Part shown: positions 1 to 6,266 of the stretch, piece after piece | Numbering within the stretch: position 1 is the stretch's first letter | Layout: the number at the start of each line of letters is the position of its first letter | Assembly (NCBI GenBank): GCA_001797815.1 | Contig: MGQK01000112.1 | Location: 1,064-8,107 of the forward strand | DNA: 7,044 nucleotides | Origin: Deltaproteobacteria bacterium RBG_13_61_14 | GTDB taxonomy: Bacteria; RBG-13-61-14 | Direction: 5' to 3' | The notes under the pieces: generated by a model | What the model was told of the DNA's origin: nothing | Database searches by the model: none | What the model saw: the letters and a program-made list of their open reading frames with translations, nothing else | Translations under genes and position numbers: made by a program

Positions 1-224
1 GCGAGCCGCACGATCGCCCGGTATTCCTTTTCATGCCCTTCGAGAAATCGGGCCAGGCGGGTGGCCTTGCCCAACAAGATCGGGAGCACCCCGGTAGCGA
101 GCGGGTCCAGGGTGCCGAGGTGCCCGGCCCGCTTCTCCTGAAAGAGCCGGGCCACGGCCGTGGTCAGGGACCGGGAGGTCCGGCCTTGGGGCTTGTCCAC
201 CACCAGGATCCCATCGGCGCTCAT
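1..224 (-). CDS. truB: tRNA pseudouridine(55) synthase TruB, N-terminal part (runs off the window)
   Basis: TruB converts uridine 55 in the T-loop of tRNAs to pseudouridine in the cytoplasm. The first 74 codons are present; the rest lies beyond base 1. The N-terminus reads MSADGILVVDKPQGRTS, the TruB opening block (GILLVDKPxGxTS), followed by the catalytic block GHLGTLDPLATGVLPILLGKATRLARFL at residues 34-61; Asp40 in GTLDP is the expected catalytic aspartate. The ATG at 222-224 was chosen because the TruB homology starts there and a GGAG (231-234) lies 6 nt upstream. A TTG at 228-230 is in frame but would add only two residues. It is the last visible gene of the rimP-to-truB cluster, 100 bp after nrnA. 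That gap is filled largely by a double-hairpin repeat ending 3 bp from the Shine-Dalgarno. The family identity is clear; the truncation is only the window edge. Confidence 0.95.
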   Translation of the reverse strand, partial: MSADGILVVDKPQGRTSRSLTTAVARLFQEKRAGHLGTLDPLATGVLPILLGKATRLARFLEGHEKEYRAIVRL

Positions 225-236
225 GGCCAACTCCGG

Positions 237-292
237 GTAGGGGCGTGATTGATCACGCCCAAGTCAGAGGGCGCAATCAATTGCGCCCCTAC
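237..292. repeat. BIME-like double hairpin (paired REP-like palindromes) between nrnA and truB
   Basis: Two 20-bp near-perfect palindromes lie 8 bp apart. The first has arms gggcgtgat (241-249) and atcacgccc (252-260) with a 2-nt centre. The second has arms gggcgcaat (269-277) and attgcgccc (280-288), again with a 2-nt centre. An outer inverted repeat, gtaggggcg (237-245) and cgcccctac (284-292), encloses both. This head-to-head layout is that of REP/BIME elements, which are often mobilised by RAYT (TnpA-REP) transposases; that kinship is inferred. No T-tract follows on the minus strand, so it is not an obvious intrinsic terminator. It is transcribed with the operon and ends 3 bp before the truB Shine-Dalgarno. 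Confidence 0.75.
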
Positions 293-324
293 GATTGTTG
301 CCAAGATGCCGTCTCCGGACATGA

Positions 325-1377
325 TTACTCGGAGGCTAAGAGGGCTGCGGCCAATTTTTCCTGGACCTGAAGCCGCACGCGCTCCAGGGAGCCGAGGAGC
401 GTGGTCCCGGCCGCCAGGCGGTGCCCGCCGCCGCCCAACTCCTCCGCGATCCTGGCCACGTTAATGCCGGGCGAGCCGTCGCCCTGCACCCGGCCGCGAA
501 AACTCACCTTCCATTTGTCTGGTCCCTGCTCGCGGAAGAGCACGGCCACTTTGACGCCTTCCACCGAGGCGGTGTGGTTGATAAAGCCCTCGGCATCCTC
601 CGCGCTGGTGCCGGTCTCCGCGAACATGGCCTGGGTCAGGACCATTTCCGCCACCCGGCCGGGGGCATCGAATTCCAGGGTGGAGAGCACCCGAGCAAGG
701 AGCTTGAGCTTGCCCTGGGGCTGGGTGTCGAAGACCTCGCGGGCCACGCGGGCCGGGTCCGCGCCGGCGCGGACCAGTTCGGAGGCGATGCGGAGCGCGT
801 TGGGCGTGGTGTTGGGGAAGCGGAAGGAGCCGGTGTCCATGAGGATGCCGGTGTAGAGATTGGTGGCAATATCCGTGGACAGTGGACGGTGCCCAGTGCT
901 CAGTGAAGAACCGGAGAGCAGAGGATTCTGTGCACTGTGCACTGTGCACTGTGCACTTACAATCAACTCATACACGATCTCACAGGTGCTGCTCGCATCC
1001 GGCCGGACCAGGTTGAGAGCGCCGAAGTTATCGTTGGTGTCGTGATGGTCAAGGTTGATGATCTCGCGGCCCTGGGCGAATTGGGCAAAGGCCGGGCCGG
1101 TGCGCTGGAGGTCGCCGCAGTCCACCACCACAATCAGCGCGGGCTCGCCTAAATCTTCGACCCGGCGGGTCATGGTGTCGGCGCCGGGGAGGAATCGGAG
1201 GAAGCTCGGCACCGGGTCCAGATTATAGGCCCGGGCGTCCTTGCCGGCGCTCTGGAGCCAGAGCGCGAGTGCCAGGGTGGAGCCCAGCGCGTCGCCTTCG
1301 GGGTTCTGGTGTGCGGCGACGGCCAACTGCGCGGCGGGCCGGAGGCGGTCAAGAATCTTCCGGATCATCGGATTCAT
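325..1377 (-). CDS. nrnA: DHH/DHHA1-family phosphoesterase (NrnA-type oligoribonuclease / pAp phosphatase) with an in-frame repeat insertion
   Basis: Members of this family are Mn-dependent bifunctional enzymes that degrade 2-5 nt RNA oligonucleotides and dephosphorylate 3'-phosphoadenosine 5'-phosphate. The protein is 350 aa. Visible DHH motifs are NPEGDALGS (25-33, with Glu27 where Asp is more usual), VVDCGD (84-89), the signature LDHHDTNDNFG (109-119) and GILMDTGSF (177-185). The C-terminal DHHA1 domain ends in the substrate-binding GGGGHRLAAG (315-324). All metal-site positions are therefore occupied. Residues 141-168 (SAQCTVHSAQ through RPLST) are not family sequence: they are encoded by an inverted array of 7-bp repeats at 874-957. 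They sit between the helix after DHH (EIVYELI) and IATNLYTGILMDTGSF. The ATG at 1375-1377 overlaps the end of rbfA by 29 bp; a second ATG (1366-1368) is equally possible, and neither has a strong Shine-Dalgarno, suggesting translational coupling to rbfA. Family assignment is firm; the exact substrate is inferred. Confidence 0.93.
   Translation of the reverse strand: MNPMIRKILDRLRPAAQLAVAAHQNPEGDALGSTLALALWLQSAGKDARAYNLDPVPSFLRFLPGADTMTRRVEDLGEPALIVVVDCGDLQRTGPAFAQFAQGREIINLDHHDTNDNFGALNLVRPDASSTCEIVYELIVSAQCTVHSAQNPLLSGSSLSTGHRPLSTDIATNLYTGILMDTGSFRFPNTTPNALRIASELVRAGADPARVAREVFDTQPQGKLKLLARVLSTLEFDAPGRVAEMVLTQAMFAETGTSAEDAEGFINHTASVEGVKVAVLFREQGPDKWKVSFRGRVQGDGSPGINVARIAEELGGGGHRLAAGTTLLGSLERVRLQVQEKLAAALLASE
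874..957. repeat. Inverted array of 7-bp tandem repeats inside nrnA
   Basis: The right arm (928-957) holds four consecutive copies of the heptamer read as AGTGCAC on the minus strand. The left arm (874-905) is a degenerate series of the same unit in opposite orientation: cgtggac, agtggac, ggtgccc, agtgctc, agtg. The arms align with about six mismatches over 30 bp around a 22-bp spacer, so the transcript can fold into a long imperfect hairpin. The whole element is 84 bp, exactly 28 codons, and has no stop in the nrnA frame. Because three heptamers make 21 nt, the right arm encodes a seven-residue peptide period (SAQCTVH-SAQ). Its architecture resembles the 8-bp array at 1736-1813. It is reminiscent of the heptameric STRR sequences of cyanobacteria, but no homology is claimed. 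Confidence 0.85.
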
Positions 1378-1723
1378 GGGCGGGGCTGACTTCTTTCAGG
1401 ATCTGCTCGATGCGCTCGGCGCGATCGAGCGTCTCGTCGTAATGGAACTCCAGGTCGGGCATGAAGCGGAGGTGGAGTTCGGCATCAATGGTTTTCTTGA
1501 ACAGCCCGGCGGCTCCGACCAGTCCCTGCCGGGCCGCTTCCTTGGCGGCGGCGTCTCCGGACAGGCAGTAGTAAACGCGGGCGAGGCGCAGGTCCCGGGT
1601 CAACCGGACCTGGGTGATGGTGACCGGCAAGATGCGGGGGTCGTCGAGCTTTTGCCGGATGGTGTCGGCGATGATCTGGAAGATCATCTGGCCGACCCGA
1701 TCGGCCCGGGAATACCTTTGCAT
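1349..1723 (-). CDS. rbfA: 30S ribosome-binding factor A
   Basis: RbfA binds the 30S subunit near the 5' end of 16S rRNA and assists late maturation and cold adaptation. The protein is 124 aa, the usual length for the family. It opens with the typical RYSRADRVGQMIFQIIADTI helix, continues with DPRI-PVTITQVRLTRDLRLARVYY (the first KH-fold strands), and has the Ala-x-Gly kink that replaces GxxG in RbfA (AAG, 71-73). It ends with the family block ELHLRFMPDLEFHYDETLDRAERIEQIL (82-109) and a short acidic tail. The ATG at 1721-1723 is preceded by a purine-rich AAAAGAG. Its last 29 bp overlap the nrnA start, and a repeat-filled 91-bp gap separates it from ylxP. It is the partner of RimP, at the head of the cluster, in 30S assembly. 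Confidence 0.96.
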   Translation of the reverse strand: MQRYSRADRVGQMIFQIIADTIRQKLDDPRILPVTITQVRLTRDLRLARVYYCLSGDAAAKEAARQGLVGAAGLFKKTIDAELHLRFMPDLEFHYDETLDRAERIEQILKEVSPAHESDDPEDS

Positions 1724-1735
1724 GGCTCTTTTCCA

Positions 1736-1813
1736 GGTGCCAGAGTGTCAGGGTGCCAAGGTGTCAGGGCCGCTTCTCACCTTGACACCTTGCCACCTTG
1801 CCACCTTGACACC
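1736..1813. repeat. Inverted array of 8-bp tandem repeats between ylxP and rbfA
   Basis: Left arm (1736-1767) units are ggtgccag, agtgtcag, ggtgccaa, ggtgtcag. The right arm (1779-1813), read on the other strand, gives ggtgtcaa, ggtggcaa, ggtggcaa, ggtgtcaa. Each unit is a variant of GGTGNCAR with period 8, and the fifth position varies most. The arms align with about eight mismatches over 35 bp around a spacer of about 11 bp, giving a long imperfect hairpin in the operon mRNA. It fills nearly the whole ylxP-rbfA gap, stopping 1 bp short of the ylxP stop codon (1815-1817). No U-tract follows, so it is not a classical terminator. Confidence 0.85.
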
Positions 1814-1814
1814 A

Positions 1815-2102
1815 TCAGAGGTGAATGATCTCGATCTGGTGGTCCACCAGCTCGGCGGCGCCCAGACGGTCCACGAAATTGAGCACCTGATCGAGGCAGG
1901 AGTTGATCACCGGCGCGCTCGAGCCGACCGCGGCCACCCCCAGTTCCGCCACTTGCCACTTGTCCTGTTCCCCCACTTCCGCCACTGCCACATCGAAATG
2001 GTTACGCACCTGGGCGATCACCTTGCGCAAGGGACCCCGCTTGGCTTTGAGGGAATGGGCCTCGTGAAAGTGAAGCGAAAGCCGGAGCACTCCGATAACC
2101 AT
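1815..2102 (-). CDS. ylxP: YlxP / DUF503 family protein
   Basis: This is a small protein of unknown function (95 aa) belonging to the DUF503 (YlxP) family, which is repeatedly found next to infB and rbfA. The family pattern is clear throughout: MVIGVLRLSLHFHEAHSLKAKRGPLRKV at the N-terminus, then RNHFDVAVAEVGEQDKWQVAELGVAAV, then the C-terminal VLNFVDRLGAAELVDHQIEII. The start is placed at the ATG 2100-2102 because DUF503 homology begins at MVIGVLRL. The open frame continues upstream to 2150, but those 16 extra residues are proline-rich and overlap the end of infB in another frame. With this start the gap to infB is 25 bp. There is only a weak AAGAAG-type Shine-Dalgarno, with a CGGAGG farther out. 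A role in ribosome function is inferred from context alone. Confidence 0.92.
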   Translation of the reverse strand: MVIGVLRLSLHFHEAHSLKAKRGPLRKVIAQVRNHFDVAVAEVGEQDKWQVAELGVAAVGSSAPVINSCLDQVLNFVDRLGAAELVDHQIEIIHL

Positions 2103-2127
2103 GCTTCTTGCCGGCAAGGCCTCCGGC

Positions 2128-4764
2128 TCAGGCCGGGGGCACCACTTCAATCGCGTAGGCCTCGATCACGTCGCCGAGGTGGATGTCGTTGTAGTTTTCC
2201 AGGGCCACGCCGCATTCACTGCCGGTGGCGACTTCGCGGGCATCGTCCTTGAAGCGCCGGAGCGAGGCGATCTTGCCATCGTGCACCACCACCTGGTCCC
2301 GGAGCAGGCGGACCCGGGCGCTGCGGGGGATGCTCCCGTCGGTGACATAGGACCCGGCCACCGTGCCCACCTTGGTGACGTTGAAGAGGTTGCGGACCTC
2401 GGCGTGCCCGAGCACCTTCTCCCGGGTCACCGGCTTGAGCATGCCCTTGAGCGCCGCCTTCATCTCGTCGAGCAGGTTGTAGATGATCTGGTAAAGCTTG
2501 ATCTCCACGTCCTGGTGCTCGGCCACCTTCACCGCCGAGCTCTCCGGCCGGACCATGAAGCCCAGGATCACCGCCTGGCCGGCCGAGGCCAGGAGCACGT
2601 CGTTCTCGGTGATGCCGCCCACGCCGTCGTGGATGACCTGGATTTTGGTCTGCTCGGTGTTCAGCTTTTCCACGGCCTGCTTGATCGCTTCCAGCGAGCC
2701 CTGGGTGTCGGCCTTGAGGATCACGTTGAGCTGGCGCACTTCCTCTTGCTGAGCCTGGCGCAGGAAATCTTCCAGCGAGATCTTGGAAAGCCCGGCCATG
2801 CCCCGCTGCCGCATCTCTTCGGCCCGGTGCTCGCTGACCAGCTTGGCCTTGCGCTCCTCCGCCACGGCCAGCAAGGTGTCGCCGGCCATGGGCAAGCCGT
2901 CCAGACCCAACACTTCGGCCGGAAGCGAGGGTCCGACCTCCCTCTGCGGCCGGCCCTGGTCATCAATCAGGGCCCGGACCTTGCCGGCCGAAGCCCCGCA
3001 GACGATGGCGTCGCCCACCCGCAAGGTGCCTTCCTGGATCAGGACCGCGGATACCGGCCCTTTGCCCCGGTCCAGACGCGATTCCAGGATCACGCCCTTG
3101 GCCTTCTTGTCGGGATTGGCCCGCAGCTCCATCACCTCGGCCTGAAGCAGGATCCCCTCGAGCAGATCCTCGACCCCCTGCCCGGTCTTGGCCGAGCATT
3201 TCACCACCATGGTAGTGCCGCCCCATTCTTCGGGGGTCAGGCCCAGCTCGCCCAGCTTTTGCATGACCCGGTCCGGGTCGGCGCCCGGCAGATCAACCTT
3301 GTTGATGGCCACGATGATGGGCACCTCCGCCGCCTTGGCATGGGAAGCCGCTTCCCGGGTCTGAGGCATGATCCCGTCATCCGCGGCCACGACCAGGATC
3401 ACGATGTCGGTGACCTTGGCCCCCCGCGCGCGCATGGCCGTGAAGGCCTCGTGGCCCGGGGTATCCACGAACACGATCCGGCCGGCCGGGATATCCACCA
3501 CCGAAGCGCCGATGTGCTGGGTGATCTGGCCGGCCTCCTTTTCCGCCACCCGGGTCTTGCGCACGTAATCGAGCAGCGAGGTCTTGCCATGGTCCACGTG
3601 ACCCATGACCGTGACCACCGGCGGCCGGGGCTTCAATTCCTCGGGCCGGTCCGGCGTCGGGAACATTAAAATCTTGGCCTCCTCAAAGGTGGTTTTGACC
3701 GCTTCAAATTGAAACTCGGCGGCGAGCAAGGAAGCCATCTCGTAATCCAGTTGATTCTCCGAGCCAGCCGCATGCCCCATCGCGGTCAGCTTTTCCACCA
3801 ACTGGCCGGCCTTGATCCCCATCCGCTTGGCCAGGTCCGGCAGATTGATGGTTTCACCCATGTGCACGATCCGTTTGGAAGGCTTGGGGACCGTGACCTT
3901 GGTCTTCTTGGGCGCCGGCTTCTTGCCCGGCCCTTTTTTCTTGCGGGCCGGCGTATACATCCGCTCGGCGCCGAGCAGCTCGATGCCGTCTCCGCCCAGG
4001 TAGGATTTAAAGGCAATTTTGCGGCGCAGACCTTTTTTCTTGGCCGGGAACTCGCCCTTGCCTTTCTTTTTCCCAGGCCGGCCCGGCGCCTTTTCCTCTT
4101 CCTCGGCCAGGGCCGCCAGCGGCTTGCCCTTTTTCTTCTTGGAGGGCGAAGGAGGGGGCACCACTTTTTCCGAGGGCTTCAGCGGCTTGGCCTCGGGCAA
4201 AGGAATATTGTCGACGGCCCGGGCGGTGCGGCGAATGCTGGGTTTGAGATAGGGCCGGCCGGCCCTGGCCCGCTTGGGAGGAGCCTTGGCTGCCTCGGGT
4301 TCCGGAGCAGCCTCAGCCGCCGGGGGCGGCGCCGGTTCAGGAGAGGGCGCGGCCTTGACCCGGGGCGGCTCGGGTTTCTTTTCCGGCTCTTGCTCCGGGG
4401 CCGGAGCGGCCGCGGCTTTGCCCGTTTTCTTGACCCCGGCTTTCTTGAGCGGGGCTTTCTTGGCCGCGGGTTTTTCTTCAGCCGAAGGCGGGGGCAAGGT
4501 CGCCGGGGCCGCCCCTTCAAGCGGGGGTTCAGCCTTGAGAGTCCGCCGGCGGATGACGTTGGACTTGACGCGCTTTTCCACGGTGGCGCTAAGAGATGGA
4601 GCGGCGGCCTCCTGGGCCAGACTGTTCTTCAGCTTCTCCACCTCCGCGGGTTCCAGGAGGCTCATGTGGCTTTTGACCTGGATCTGTAAGTCCCGCAGTC
4701 GGCTCAGGATCTCCTTGCTGTCCAGCCCCAACTCTTTGGCTAGCTCGTAAACCCGTTTCGCCAT
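2128..4764 (-). CDS. infB: Translation initiation factor IF-2
   Basis: IF-2 is the GTPase that delivers fMet-tRNA to the 30S P site and promotes 50S joining. Taken from the ATG at 4762-4764 the protein is 878 aa, a long form close to the E. coli length. Domains: an IF2_N helical module at about 1-47 ([20 protein letters not shown]); a low-complexity Lys/Pro/Ala/Glu linker at about 55-297; a second IF2_N-like module at about 305-350; the G domain with GHVDHGKT (388-395), GQITQHIGA (412-420), DTPGH (434-438), NKVD (488-491) and SAK (524-526); then the beta-barrel domain II, domain III (about 670-770) and the C-terminal fMet-tRNA-binding domain with [22 protein letters not shown] (786-807). The ATG was preferred to the in-frame GTG at 4771-4773 because conserved sequence starts with MAKRVYEL and an AGGTGG lies 5 nt before it. 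All GTPase motifs are intact. Confidence 0.97.
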   Translation of the reverse strand: MAKRVYELAKELGLDSKEILSRLRDLQIQVKSHMSLLEPAEVEKLKNSLAQEAAAPSLSATVEKRVKSNVIRRRTLKAEPPLEGAAPATLPPPSAEEKPAAKKAPLKKAGVKKTGKAAAAPAPEQEPEKKPEPPRVKAAPSPEPAPPPAAEAAPEPEAAKAPPKRARAGRPYLKPSIRRTARAVDNIPLPEAKPLKPSEKVVPPPSPSKKKKGKPLAALAEEEEKAPGRPGKKKGKGEFPAKKKGLRRKIAFKSYLGGDGIELLGAERMYTPARKKKGPGKKPAPKKTKVTVPKPSKRIVHMGETINLPDLAKRMGIKAGQLVEKLTAMGHAAGSENQLDYEMASLLAAEFQFEAVKTTFEEAKILMFPTPDRPEELKPRPPVVTVMGHVDHGKTSLLDYVRKTRVAEKEAGQITQHIGASVVDIPAGRIVFVDTPGHEAFTAMRARGAKVTDIVILVVAADDGIMPQTREAASHAKAAEVPIIVAINKVDLPGADPDRVMQKLGELGLTPEEWGGTTMVVKCSAKTGQGVEDLLEGILLQAEVMELRANPDKKAKGVILESRLDRGKGPVSAVLIQEGTLRVGDAIVCGASAGKVRALIDDQGRPQREVGPSLPAEVLGLDGLPMAGDTLLAVAEERKAKLVSEHRAEEMRQRGMAGLSKISLEDFLRQAQQEEVRQLNVILKADTQGSLEAIKQAVEKLNTEQTKIQVIHDGVGGITENDVLLASAGQAVILGFMVRPESSAVKVAEHQDVEIKLYQIIYNLLDEMKAALKGMLKPVTREKVLGHAEVRNLFNVTKVGTVAGSYVTDGSIPRSARVRLLRDQVVVHDGKIASLRRFKDDAREVATGSECGVALENYNDIHLGDVIEAYAIEVVPPA

Positions 4765-4769
4765 CCCGT

Positions 4770-4775
4770 CCACCT
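4770..4775 (-). promoter_or_regulatory. Ribosome binding site that decides the infB start
   Basis: On the minus strand AGGTGG lies 5 nt before the ATG at 4762-4764, one mismatch from AGGAGG. It overlaps the alternative GTG (4771-4773), which argues that the GTG is part of the Shine-Dalgarno rather than the start. Confidence 0.55.
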
Positions 4776-4817
4776 GCCTTGAAGTTAAAAGTATCCTGCC
4801 TTCATTCCCGCAACGAC

Positions 4818-6218
4818 TTAAGGACCCGCCTCGGATTCCGGGCCTTTCTCTTCCGGCTCGGCCTCGGCTTCGGTCGGCTCCGGACCGGCTTCAGCCGCGG
4901 TCGCCTCTGCCTGGGCCGAGTCGGCCGCCGCAGCCGGCGAAGCCGATTCCGCGGTCTTCGGCGGGGCCGCTGCCGCTTCGGCGGCTTCTTGGGCCGCTAT
5001 CTTGGCCGCCTGGATAATCTTTTCCGCCTTGACCTTGCCGATGCCGGGCAGCGCGGTCAACGCTTCCGTATCCGCCTTGGCCAGGTCGCTGGCGGTGGTA
5101 AACCCTTCCAGGTAAAGCTTCTCCGCGATCACGCCCCCGACCCCGGAGATCTTGCCCAGGGTGTCCTGGGCCTTCTTGGTCAGATCCTTCATCTCGGTCT
5201 CGCCCTTGATGTCAATGTTCCAGCCGGTCAGTTGCACGGCCAAGCGCACGTTCTGGCCGCGCCGGCCGATGGCGAGCGAGAGCTGGTCGTCGGGCACGAT
5301 CACCAGCATCATGTGCTGGTCGTCGTCAATGATCATCCGGGCCACCTCGGCCGGGGCCAAGGCGTTGCAGACGTTGCCGGCGATATCCCGCGTCCAGGGG
5401 ATGATGTCAATCTTCTCGCCCCGCAGCTCCTGGACCACCGCCTGCACCCGGGATCCCTTCATGCCCACGCAGGCGCCGACCGGGTCCACCCCGGAATCGC
5501 GGGAGAGCACCGCGATCTTGGTGCGCACGCCCGGCTCCCGGGCGATGCTTTCCACCGTGACAATGCCTTCCGCAATCTCCGGCACTTCCATCGCGAAAAT
5601 TTTCTTGACAAACAGGGGCGAGCGGCGGGACAGCACCACCTGGGGTCCCCGGGACTCCTGGTGCACCTGCAGGACATAAGAGCGGATGCGGTCGCCGGCG
5701 CGGTAGGATTCGCGGGGCACCTGCTCGGAGTGAGGCAGAATCCCCTCGGTCCGGCCCAGGTCAATAATCATGTTGCCTTTCTCAAAGCGGCGGACCGTGC
5801 CGTTGATGATCTCGCCCACCCGGTCCTTGTATTCCTCGTAGATCATCAGCCGCTCGGCGTCGCGCACCTTCTGGATGATGACCTGCTTGGCGGTCTGGGC
5901 CGCGATCCGGCCGAAGTTTTCCGTATCCAGCTTCACCCCCAGGCTGTCGCCGATTTCCGCCTCGGAGTCCAGCTTGCGGCCGTCCTCCAACGAAATCTGG
6001 GTCAGGGGCTCGGTAACTTCCTCCACCACTTCCTTGAACTCGAACAGCTCGATCTCGCCCATGTCCATGTTGAAATGGGCCTCCAGCTCCAGGTTGGCGC
6101 CCATCTTCTTGCGGGCCGCGGTGAGCATGGCCATCTCCAGGGCCTCGACGATCACTTCCCGGGAGATTCCCTTGTCCTTCACCACACTGTCAATGACATA
6201 CAAAAGCTCTGAAGCCAT
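4818..6218 (-). CDS. nusA: Transcription termination/antitermination factor NusA
   Basis: NusA binds RNA polymerase near the RNA exit channel and modulates pausing, intrinsic termination and antitermination. The protein is 466 aa. In order: an N-terminal RNAP-binding domain (about 1-130, starting MASELLYVIDSVVKDKGIS, with LGRIAAQTAKQVIIQK-like sequence at 102-117 written here NFGRIAAQTAKQVIIQK); an S1 domain (about 133-200, GEIINGTVRRFEKGNMIIDLGRTEGILP); KH1 with GMKG at 252-255 in DPVGACVGMKGSRVQAV; KH2 with GRRG at 318-321 in LSLAIGRRGQNVRLA; then two helix-hairpin-helix turns (ISGVGGVIAEKL, 357-368; LPGIGKVKAEKI, 390-401). The last 60 or so residues are an Ala/Glu/Pro-rich acidic tail. The ATG at 6216-6218 has a good GAGGAG (6228-6233) 9 nt upstream. 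It follows rimP by 48 bp and precedes infB by 53 bp. Confidence 0.97.
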   Translation of the reverse strand: MASELLYVIDSVVKDKGISREVIVEALEMAMLTAARKKMGANLELEAHFNMDMGEIELFEFKEVVEEVTEPLTQISLEDGRKLDSEAEIGDSLGVKLDTENFGRIAAQTAKQVIIQKVRDAERLMIYEEYKDRVGEIINGTVRRFEKGNMIIDLGRTEGILPHSEQVPRESYRAGDRIRSYVLQVHQESRGPQVVLSRRSPLFVKKIFAMEVPEIAEGIVTVESIAREPGVRTKIAVLSRDSGVDPVGACVGMKGSRVQAVVQELRGEKIDIIPWTRDIAGNVCNALAPAEVARMIIDDDQHMMLVIVPDDQLSLAIGRRGQNVRLAVQLTGWNIDIKGETEMKDLTKKAQDTLGKISGVGGVIAEKLYLEGFTTASDLAKADTEALTALPGIGKVKAEKIIQAAKIAAQEAAEAAAAPPKTAESASPAAAADSAQAEATAAEAGPEPTEAEAEPEEKGPESEAGP

Positions 6219-6227
6219 TTCGCCTCA

Positions 6228-6233
6228 CTCCTC
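6228..6233 (-). promoter_or_regulatory. Strong ribosome binding site of nusA
   Basis: GAGGAG on the minus strand lies 9 nt before the nusA ATG, with a second GAGG (6223-6226) 4 nt before it. It is the clearest Shine-Dalgarno in the window and supports the chosen nusA start. Confidence 0.6.
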
Positions 6234-6239
6234 AAGTGG

Positions 6240-6259
6240 TGCGGGTGCCCTCACCCGCA
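6240..6259. repeat. Short hairpin between rimP and nusA
   Basis: A perfect 8-bp inverted repeat (tgcgggtg at 6240-6247, cacccgca at 6252-6259) flanks a 4-nt loop. On the minus strand no T-tract follows, so it is unlikely to terminate transcription. It lies between the rimP stop (6267-6269) and the nusA Shine-Dalgarno and could act as an RNA processing or stability hairpin; that role is inferred. Confidence 0.6.
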
Positions 6260-6266
6260 TCCATCC

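Noticed and set aside
461-949. Minus-strand open frame of 162 codons inside nrnA in another frame
   Set aside because: Pro/Arg/His-rich out-of-frame shadow; the nrnA frame carries all conserved DHH and DHHA1 motifs.
874-957. CRISPR array reading of the short tandem repeats
   Set aside because: Units are 7 bp with no spacers and the arms are inverted, so neither this nor the 1736-1813 array resembles a CRISPR locus.
874-957. Frameshift or pseudogene reading of nrnA
   Set aside because: The insertion is exactly 28 codons with no stop, and all catalytic motifs before and after it are in one frame.
1736-1813. Intrinsic terminator between ylxP and rbfA
   Set aside because: The stem is long and imperfect and has no T-tract on the minus strand, and it would cut off rbfA, nrnA and truB.
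2103-2150. N-terminal extension of ylxP by 16 residues
   Set aside because: DUF503 homology begins at MVIGVLRL and the extension overlaps the infB 3' end in a different frame.
2101-3669. Plus-strand open frame of 522 codons opposite infB
   Set aside because: It lies wholly antisense to a fully conserved IF-2 and its product is a His/Leu/Gly/Asp-rich composition typical of GC-rich antisense frames, with no recognisable domain.
3709-4689. Plus-strand open frame of 326 codons opposite the infB linker
   Set aside because: It mirrors the repetitive Lys/Pro/Ala linker codons of IF-2, giving a Leu/Phe/Gly/Arg-rich artefact.
4765-4773. GTG start for infB three codons upstream
   Set aside because: The GTG overlaps the best Shine-Dalgarno for the ATG at 4764, where conserved IF-2 sequence starts. 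It cannot be fully excluded.
4779-6212. Plus-strand open frame of 477 codons opposite nusA
   Set aside because: Antisense shadow of NusA in a GC-rich sequence; the translation is low-complexity Arg/Leu/His/Gly with no family features.
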